Positions 58,390 to 64,000 of a stretch of DNA of 64,000 nucleotides are shown piece by piece. The notes under the pieces are model-generated. The model was not told the origin of the DNA, did not search any database, and saw only the letters and a program-made list of their open reading frames with translations. The DNA comes from Drouetiella sp036703255 (GTDB lineage Bacteria; Cyanobacteriota; Cyanobacteriia; Elainellales; Elainellaceae): assembly GCA_036703255.1 (NCBI GenBank), contig DATNPL010000195.1:28185-92184 (forward strand). Reading direction: 5' to 3'. A program made the position numbers and the translations under genes. Every line of letters starts with the position of its first letter. The stretch's first letter is position 1.

Positions 58390-59955
58390 TTAGTTCAGTG
58401 AACCTGCGCGATCGCTATAAATCGATTCCAGCTTCATTAAGATTTTGGGCTTAATTTCATCCAATGCCGATCGCAGATAATCCTTGCTAATGGTCGGGTT
58501 AGGTGAAGCCTTAGACATTTGACCGATGCTTGCCCAATCCTGCAGGAGCTTGCACTGCGCAGCGGCAATGCTCACAACCTGAACATTGGCGCAGCTCTGC
58601 GGATTCTCTTGAGCAAAGAACATAATCCGGTACTTCCCAGTTTTGCCCAACAGCGAAGCAATTTGCCGCCCTGCGGGAGTCTTTAAGTCAATAAAGCAAG
58701 GCAGCCAGCGCGGTTCATGCTCCCGGTTGTATAACACCGTCAGCCACAGCGCCATTGGGTGAGGCGCTTCCATAAACAGAAATTGATTGTAGCGAGTACA
58801 AACTAGACGCTTTTTTATCTCTCGCTGGGGCAACATCACCCATAGCGTCGGCACCGTACCCTCACGGGTAGTCATAGGCTTAGGAAAGACGATTTCTGCG
58901 ATCGGCATGTTGTCTGGCCAAGAAGCCGCCTGACTTAGCTCTTGCGAGGATGTAGTAACCTGGGTCGTCGAACTCGCAGAAGAGAGGGTAGTGGCCGCTT
59001 GAGAAGCTGTAGAAGTGATGGGAAGCCGCGATAGAGAAGCCCCGATTTTTCTAGCAATTTGTCGTCCGGTGCCAAAGCGCTCCTCCAATGGCTCTAGAGC
59101 TTTTAGCACTGCCCCAACACTCTGAGGGCGATCGCCTGCTGACTTAGAAAGACAGCTCATCACCAGAGTTTCTAGGGCTTTTGGAATTTTAAGGCTGGCA
59201 TTGGCAGATTCAAATGTTTGAGGCTGAAAAAAGTGATGGGCTTTATACCAACCGCCAAACGAATGGGTATCGGCATGGAGGGGCATTTTTCCAGTCAGCA
59301 TTTGGAACATCATCACGCCCAGGCTGTAGATGTCAGAGCGGGCATCTAACTCACGTCCCTCCATCTGTTCTGGAGAGGAATAGGCTAACGTGCCCATAAA
59401 GCAGCTAGTCTGGTGCTCTTCACCTTGTAGCATTTTGGCAATGCCAAAGTCCAAGATTTTAGCCAACTCTCCCAAGCTCTCGTCATGGCTGACCAAAACA
59501 TTGCTGGGTTTGATATCACGATGAACGATCGGATAGACTTTGCCATCAATTTGAATGCCCTGATGAGCGCACTGCAAGCCTAGGCAGACCTGCCGAATTA
59601 AACCTAAAAAGCGGGGAAGAACGATCGATTGGCGGCTGACAACATCGCTAAGGCTCTCACCCCGCAGGTACTCCATGACATAGAAAGGAATACCTTCGTC
59701 ATCAATGCCATAGTCGGTAACGCGAACAATGTGAATACTCCGCTGCCCTAGCTGAGCGCAGGTTTTTGCTTCCCGCTCAAAGCGATCGCGCATCTTATGG
59801 TTAAGCAGCGCCTGAGAGAGAAACTTGATCGCAACGGGCACCCCACCCAGAGCCGTATCTTCTGCACCATAAACGCGCCCCATAGAGCCTTGCCCCAACA
59901 TGCGGGAAAGGCGGTAGCGATTTTGTAAAGTGCGACCCACATTGGCATCTGTCAT
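58390..59955 (-). CDS. serine/threonine protein kinase with C-terminal domain
   Basis: 521 residues from the ATG at 59955; the longer frame has 14 uncharacteristic residues. The kinase domain (about 10-280) is complete: Gly-loop GQGSMGRVYG, catalytic Lys in VAIKFLSQ, HRDIKPSNVLVSHDE, DFGIAKML and SDIYSLGVMMFQMLTG. It is a cytoplasmic Hanks-type kinase without a membrane span. After a Ser/Thr-rich linker (about 320-350), the C-terminal 150 residues contain FLFMEAPHPMALWLTVLYN and YRIMFFAQENPQSCANVQVV, which I do not recognise as a named domain. It is not a PASTA kinase. Substrates are unknown. Confidence 0.88.
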   Translation of the reverse strand: MTDANVGRTLQNRYRLSRMLGQGSMGRVYGAEDTALGGVPVAIKFLSQALLNHKMRDRFEREAKTCAQLGQRSIHIVRVTDYGIDDEGIPFYVMEYLRGESLSDVVSRQSIVLPRFLGLIRQVCLGLQCAHQGIQIDGKVYPIVHRDIKPSNVLVSHDESLGELAKILDFGIAKMLQGEEHQTSCFMGTLAYSSPEQMEGRELDARSDIYSLGVMMFQMLTGKMPLHADTHSFGGWYKAHHFFQPQTFESANASLKIPKALETLVMSCLSKSAGDRPQSVGAVLKALEPLEERFGTGRQIARKIGASLSRLPITSTASQAATTLSSASSTTQVTTSSQELSQAASWPDNMPIAEIVFPKPMTTREGTVPTLWVMLPQREIKKRLVCTRYNQFLFMEAPHPMALWLTVLYNREHEPRWLPCFIDLKTPAGRQIASLLGKTGKYRIMFFAQENPQSCANVQVVSIAAAQCKLLQDWASIGQMSKASPNPTISKDYLRSALDEIKPKILMKLESIYSDRAGSLN

Positions 59956-61665
59956 CACTGTCCTAATCTCCCTAGCGCAGAGGGTGGCAAGAGCCAACTC
60001 GTGAACCTAGCACAGATCTTTTTTGGGTCGAGAAGCACTGCCCAGAAAGATGGTTATACCTTGCCAGAATTGCCTGCAACGTCAGTATCACCTACTCAAC
60101 ACCCTCAGTAAAAATCTGAAAATCTCTACCATAAAATTTCGATGGTAGACTCAACGGGCTATGTTTCAAATGTGTCGTTTATTTGGAGTGCAGTTTTTTA
60201 AGTGACGCATGAAAGAGCAGATAGCAGCAGGAGCGAAGAACTGAAGGGTAAAGTCACTTTGCAGCTTGAGCACCCTATGTTTAACGTCATATGTTTCAAA
60301 ATGAGTTTCAAACCCAATCAGCGTGAAATCTATAGATATCCCCAGCTTCTAAGGAGTCATAGATTGACCTGCGGCACTTTCTCTAAAAATATATCCTCCC
60401 TCTCTAGATTTTGGCGACCCAGAGGACTCCTTTGCGCAATAGTCGAGTTCCTCCTAGCTAGCTGATGCTGAAACGTGTCTGCTTCACATGTTCTAAGTAT
60501 ATGAACAGAATTACCTACAAGCCCGATTTTGGAGGCTTACCCCCATAATTGAGCCATTTGTTCAGCACAACTGCTTACGTATTACTCACCTGCGCTTCTT
60601 AATATGTTTGGCTGATAAATTTGACAGCCTGCATGTTCACGCTTTCTACATAATGATCAGGATGCCCAAAAGTATCGAACGGGCAAACAGATCATTCGTA
60701 CCCAACCCCTCATTCCGCAATTTGACCACAAGAAATAGAGGCTTCTTTTTGCTATTGAATGCAATTGTCCAATCTCTATTGATGGGCAACCCTAATGATT
60801 TGGGCGGGACTTGGACATTCCCGCCGCTAGATTGGTGGTGCAACTCAAGCAAGGGCGGGTGCAGGTCTTCCGGACAGCATTCGTTTTTGAATACTGCCAC
60901 TATCTCCCCCTCTTTGACAGATAAAGCAGGGTTTGAATATGCCTCTGAGGTGCAGTCATCCTAAATGTAAAGAAATATTGCGAAAATTCAACGATTAATG
61001 TTAAAGTTCTTAACAGAGGTGCAGAAGTTATGCAGAAGCAATAAGCGTCAAAGCCCTGTTTTGCATGTCCTTCACAGTGATCCTCTGTAAGTATTGGGTC
61101 ATCTCCTCCCAACACAGCGAGTTCAGCCAGCCCGAAACAAAGGCTGGTTTTTATTTGTCGTCAGGTTAATTAGCTGAGATGGGCTATTTATCCTATCTGC
61201 TTAAAAAGATTGTTTGAAACAAAAGATTTGACTTTTAGGTCTAAGCCATAGCACAGCCTTTCGGAAGAAATAATCTTGCAAAGAAGCATGTTAGATATTC
61301 AGAGTAGAGATGAAATCTTTGCTTTGAACTAGCTCCAAGTCCAACACCGTGATACCTTAGTGAATGGCGCAGATATGCCGATGCGATCGAACCCTAGTCA
61401 AACCTCTAGCTCTTACGTTTCAGTGTTGAGAGAAACGCAGCCCCTAGGTGGCTGGGTTAGCTTTTTCCCTCCTAAGTGTAGATCTTTGAGAAGCAGGTGT
61501 CGTCTAGCATCGATAGAAGTACTCACCAAGCTGTATTGTCAGAATGGGTTCAAGGTTAGTAAGTTGATCTGCACACTCTCTTATATATTCAGCTTTATCC
61601 AAAAACAGCGTCATATAGACACGTTTCAAATCGTTTGTTACTGAAGCCTCTGGAGGGATGATTTC
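59956..61665. other. 1.7-kb gene-poor region
   Basis: Several frames of 80-120 codons exist (for example 60202-60465, 60608-60964), but they have no recognisable domain and poor codon bias. Hairpins include GGCGGGA/TCCCGCC near 60804-60826 and the terminator at 61127-61157. An A/T-rich 5' leader of the RRM gene lies at the right. The terminator without an upstream gene suggests that at least one small RNA is made here. Confidence 0.5.
61127..61157 (+). terminator. intrinsic terminator in a gene-poor region
   Basis: CCAGCC (61127-61132) pairs with GGCTGG (61142-61147) around a CGAAACAAA loop, followed by TTTTTATTTG. No gene ends just upstream on this strand, so a small RNA of roughly 100-200 bases may end here. 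The preceding stretch ATCTCCTCCCAACACAG is unpaired and pyrimidine-rich, which is common in small-RNA seed regions. Confidence 0.6.
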
Positions 61666-62112
61666 ATGTCTATTCGTCTTTATGTGGGCAACTTGCCCAA
61701 GGAATTCGAGCGGCAAGAGTTAGAAGCCGTGTTTAGTGAATTTGGTGACTCAGCCTCTACAAAGGTGATCACCGATCGAAAGACGGGTAAATGTCGCGGC
61801 TTCGGTTTTGTCACAGTAAAAACTGAAGAGCAGGCTGATCAGCTGATTGAGAAATTCAACGGATCAATGTTCAAAGAAACTGAACTTAAAATTGAGCGCG
61901 CACAGCCTCGCACCAAAGGTAAGGAAGAGGAAATGGAGCCAGTTAGCTCTGGTAACGCGCCTGCCGTGAATCGTCGTGCCAAGGGTGGCGGCAGCAAGCC
62001 TGCGGGTCGCAAACCTGCTGTGATGGGCGATCCTGAGTCCGTCCAGCCCGATCCTCGCTGGGCACAAGAATTGGAGAAGCTAAAGCAGCTGCTTCAAACG
62101 GCTAATCCATAG
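61666..62112 (+). CDS. RRM-type RNA-binding protein (Rbp family)
   Basis: 148 residues. One RNA recognition motif fills residues 3-80: RNP2 RLYVGNLPKEFERQELEAVF and RNP1 RGFGFVTV are intact, then the variable loop and the second helix with AQPRTK. The C-terminal 60 residues are basic and Gly/Pro-rich (RRAKGGGSKPAGRK) and then a short helix. Cyanobacterial Rbp proteins are cold-induced and bind mRNA, including photosystem mRNA. The start has a strong GGAGG at 61651-61655, 10 bases before the ATG. A 16-base-pair terminator follows the stop. The promoter lies in the 500-base A/T-rich leader, consistent with cold control, unproven. Confidence 0.9.
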   Translation: MSIRLYVGNLPKEFERQELEAVFSEFGDSASTKVITDRKTGKCRGFGFVTVKTEEQADQLIEKFNGSMFKETELKIERAQPRTKGKEEEMEPVSSGNAPAVNRRAKGGGSKPAGRKPAVMGDPESVQPDPRWAQELEKLKQLLQTANP

Positions 62113-62165
62113 GCTGTCATACCTTTAACAGCTCACTACTGCCCAACTTCGGTACCATTCATTAT

Positions 62166-62212
62166 CGCCTGCCGCTTACCTTAATTATAGGTAGGCGGCA
62201 GGCGGTTTTTTT
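62166..62212 (+). terminator. intrinsic terminator between the RRM gene and the oxidase gene
   Basis: CGCCTGCCGCTTACCT (62166-62181) pairs with AGGTAGGCGGCAGGCG (62189-62204), 16 base pairs with one G-T, around TAATTAT, followed by GTTTTTTT (62205-62212). The genes are convergent. The plus strand, with its U-tract, ends the RRM transcript. Confidence 0.92.
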
Positions 62213-62221
62213 CACGCCTTC

Positions 62222-63427
62222 TCACCTTAAACCGCGTGCCCGTGAGTAACTCAATGGAGCTTTAACCAGGTCATTTTCCTGAAAACGACTGTAACGAAAG
62301 AGCTTAAGGTTTTCCACTCTCTCGTCAGATTCTCCCATAATGAATCGACTCATCAGATCACCGATGATCGGGCTGAGCTTATACCCATGACCGCTAAAAC
62401 CGATCGCACAGTAAAGACCAGGTACATGCTCAAGACGATCAATAATGGGTTGATAATCTGGCGTTACACCCCACATGCCAGAATAAGTCTGAGTAATTTG
62501 CCCCTCAGACAAACCAGGCATTCGATGCATCAGTTTGTGTCGCAAGGTTTCACAGATATCCGGAAAGATTTGACCCGTAAATTGATTAGCATTATCCAAA
62601 AAAAACTGAGAATGGTATTTGGGATCAGAATTGCCGATACGTGTGTAAGGTTGATCCGTATCCGATCGCAAATAGCAAAGATTGACTAAATCTGAAACAA
62701 CAGGATGAGGCGCAGCAAATTCTATGGGCCTCTCCGCTACTACAACATGTTCCACCACTGGAGTTACAGGAAACGGCAAATCAATGTCTGCCGTAAACTG
62801 ACGCGCCCATGCTCCTACACAATCTACAACTGTGCGGGTGGCAATAGTGCCTTGAGGCGTCACAACAGCTTCAATTCGCCCTTCTACATCAAGATTAATT
62901 GCTGTCACAGGGGTTTGAGTACGAATTTCAACACCCAATTCAACTGCTCGCTGGGCAAAGGCAAGAGTCGTCATAGGTGGACTACCATAACCAGAATCTG
63001 GCTCATAGGCAGCAGCGACAACATCTTCCAGATAAATAGATGGCACAGCGATTTTGACTTGCTCAGGATCAATCGAGGAAACATTAATACCAAAAGACCG
63101 ATGCTGCTCAACAATGCTGGTTAAGGTTTGAATATCTGCTTCACCTACCAAAATATAATAGCCACACGGATTAAAACCTGACTCATACCCACCATAGCGT
63201 TCAGAAAAATGATGAAACCGAAGTAGCGATTGGTATGCCAATTTGGCTAAAGTTGGATGCGTGTAGTGGGTACGAATGATACCAATACCCTTCCCAGATG
63301 CACCGTTAGCCAAATCCTTCTGCTCTAAGAGAAGAATCTTTCCAGCATGTTTTTCTGCTAGGTGAAGGGCGATCGATGCTCCCATACATCCGCCGCCAAC
63401 AACCACAATATCCGCTGTCTGAATCAT
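62222..63427 (-). CDS. FAD-dependent amine oxidase of the DAO/SoxB family
   Basis: 401 residues from the ATG at 63427; an upstream in-frame start at 63475 adds 16 residues unlike family members. The FAD site is IVVVGGGCMGASIALHLAEKHAGKILLLEQ, followed by LANGASGKGIGIIRTHYTHP (the glycine-rich isoalloxazine region). Substrate-side blocks: VVDCVGAWARQF, MPGLSEGQITQTYSGMWGVTPDYQPIID and FSGHGYKLSPIIGDLMSRFI. The overall pattern is that of sarcosine or dimethylglycine oxidases, which demethylate N-methyl glycines with oxygen, giving hydrogen peroxide. No folate domain is present, so monomeric sarcosine oxidase-like activity is more likely than dimethylglycine dehydrogenase. No other betaine genes are nearby. 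Confidence 0.82.
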   Translation of the reverse strand: MIQTADIVVVGGGCMGASIALHLAEKHAGKILLLEQKDLANGASGKGIGIIRTHYTHPTLAKLAYQSLLRFHHFSERYGGYESGFNPCGYYILVGEADIQTLTSIVEQHRSFGINVSSIDPEQVKIAVPSIYLEDVVAAAYEPDSGYGSPPMTTLAFAQRAVELGVEIRTQTPVTAINLDVEGRIEAVVTPQGTIATRTVVDCVGAWARQFTADIDLPFPVTPVVEHVVVAERPIEFAAPHPVVSDLVNLCYLRSDTDQPYTRIGNSDPKYHSQFFLDNANQFTGQIFPDICETLRHKLMHRMPGLSEGQITQTYSGMWGVTPDYQPIIDRLEHVPGLYCAIGFSGHGYKLSPIIGDLMSRFIMGESDERVENLKLFRYSRFQENDLVKAPLSYSRARGLR

Positions 63428-63850
63428 GCTTTTTTTACTTCCCCCAATATCGTATTGGCACGGGTGTAGACGCAATCATACCGAAGACATTTCGCTAGGC
63501 TTTATAAGGTACCCTCAAAAAAATGCTCCTGCTAATTCACTCCAACTTTACGAAAATCCAGAGGTGAATAAAGTGAGCAATCATACCATCTTGTCATAAC
63601 AAGTTCTCAAGTATTCAATTCCAGCTTAAAGCTAAGCAGCCAGACTAAACATCCTTCTTCAATCACTCTATCAGGATAAAAATATAGGCTGTAAGTTGAG
63701 TTGATAGACAAGGGGCTGACAAATTTACGGGTTGGTAAGTTGCTCAAATCCCCGACTCAGTGAGGCGATCGGGAAGACTTATAGCCAGCGGGACTTGGCT
63801 AAAAAATGCTAAAAAATCGTATTCGCATTGTTACTCTCTATGCAACTCCA
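63428..63850. other. intergenic region next to the rRNA operon
   Basis: About 420 bases with no accepted gene. Runs of A and T and a single GCGATCGG-type site are present. It contains the promoter of the oxidase gene (minus strand). Confidence 0.4.
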
Positions 63851-63892
63851 TAGCAAAATACAGCCCCTACTCCATCACTGGAATAGGGGCTG
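63851..63892 (-). terminator. rRNA operon terminator
   Basis: On the minus strand CAGCCCCTATTCCA and TGGAGTAGGGGCTG form a 14-base stem (one G-T pair) around GTGA (plus-strand arms 63861-63874 and 63879-63892), followed by a short U-containing tract (TATTTTGC, A-rich 63851-63860). It lies just past the 5S rRNA 3' end, as expected for an rRNA operon. Confidence 0.85.
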
Positions 63893-63902
63893 TGAGATAT
63901 CT

Positions 63903-64000
63903 ACCTGGCACCGAGCTATTTTTGCAGGGAGCTGCCCCCCAACTATCTTCGCCGCAGGTGCGTTTCACATCTCAGTTCGGGATGGATAAGCGTGGTTCCA
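63903..64000 (-). rRNA. rrf: 5S ribosomal RNA (partial, 3' part)
   Basis: Reading the minus strand from 64000: TGGAACCACGCTTATCC, then CCCGAACTGAGATGTGAAACG, CACCTGCGGCGA and, at the 3' end, AAAATAGCTCGGTGCCAGGT. These are the standard 5S rRNA landmarks (loop B/C region CCCGAAC, 3' stem GCCAGG). The 5' 20 or so bases, the partner of the 3' stem, are outside the window. The rRNA operon therefore lies to the right and is transcribed leftward into this terminator. Confidence 0.95.

Noticed and set aside
60608..60964. 118-codon plus-strand frame in the gene-poor region
   Set aside because: No recognisable domain, mixed codon use and several short overlapping frames on both strands; treated as non-coding.
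1..64000. CRISPR arrays, insertion sequences and prophage
   Set aside because: No direct-repeat array with regular spacers, no transposase or integrase domain, and no phage structural gene was seen on either strand.

Overview
The window is chromosomal DNA of a cyanobacterium, probably a filamentous Leptolyngbya-like type. The octamer GCGATCGC (HIP1) occurs throughout both coding and intergenic DNA. The gene set is also cyanobacterial: zeta-carotene desaturase, a Ycf21-type chorismate lyase, a SphS/SphR-like phosphate two-component pair, a SigG-type ECF sigma factor, a PatD-like protein and a short RRM RNA-binding protein. No transposase, phage gene, CRISPR array or plasmid gene was seen. The right edge enters an rRNA operon on the minus strand (3' part of 5S rRNA plus its terminator).

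Layout. 0-2.2 kb: the tail of an unknown gene, a gamma-glutamylcyclotransferase-like protein, then an ECF sigma factor with its membrane anti-sigma partner. 2.9-17.7 kb: a surface-glycan island. It holds a GT4 enzyme with a long Gln-rich coiled coil, a radical SAM-pyruvyltransferase fusion, a GT2-methyltransferase fusion, a multi-spanning GT-C-like protein, a small coiled-coil protein, a GT2, a two-module glycosyltransferase and a TPR-GT61 fusion, interrupted only by chorismate lyase. 17.9-25.2 kb: a degenerate histidine kinase, an ABC exporter, a YdcF-like protein, a polyprenyl-phosphate sugar transferase, a GH57 enzyme and tRNA-Gln. 25.4-33.2 kb: a RelA/SpoT homologue, PatD-like, an M23 peptidase and a giant GT2-GT4 fusion. 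33.3-34.5 kb: DAHP synthase and its leader. 34.6-59.9 kb: housekeeping and signalling genes (carotenoid desaturase, FtsX, Aat, SphR/SphS-like, RNA pseudouridine synthase, RodZ-like, glutaredoxin, TadA, PlsC, a PAS-GAF kinase, MBL fold, GS-like, SelO, DMT exporter, HEAT protein, lipoprotein, DnaG, Ser/Thr kinase). 60-61.6 kb is nearly gene-free. After it come the RRM protein, a DAO-family oxidase and 5S rRNA.

The most notable finding is the 5' leader of the DAHP synthase gene (33316-33603). It contains two consecutive tiny reading frames, MYPTAPYFYFWFSKVHLR and MTHLATWFFGFYFWSVNRFG, each packed with Phe, Tyr and Trp codons. Each is followed by an intrinsic terminator, and the structural gene starts 65 bases past the second U-tract. 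This is the architecture of ribosome-mediated attenuation, duplicated in tandem, in front of the first enzyme of aromatic amino-acid synthesis. That enzyme appears to lack the N-terminal regulatory domain found in many relatives. I know of no description of such a tandem aromatic attenuator in cyanobacteria, but I could not search for one.

Other notable points are several unusual domain fusions in the glycan island, a shared C-terminal SKFW tail on two glycosyltransferases, a tadA whose conserved N-terminus lies upstream of any standard start codon, and a set of palindromic intergenic repeats.
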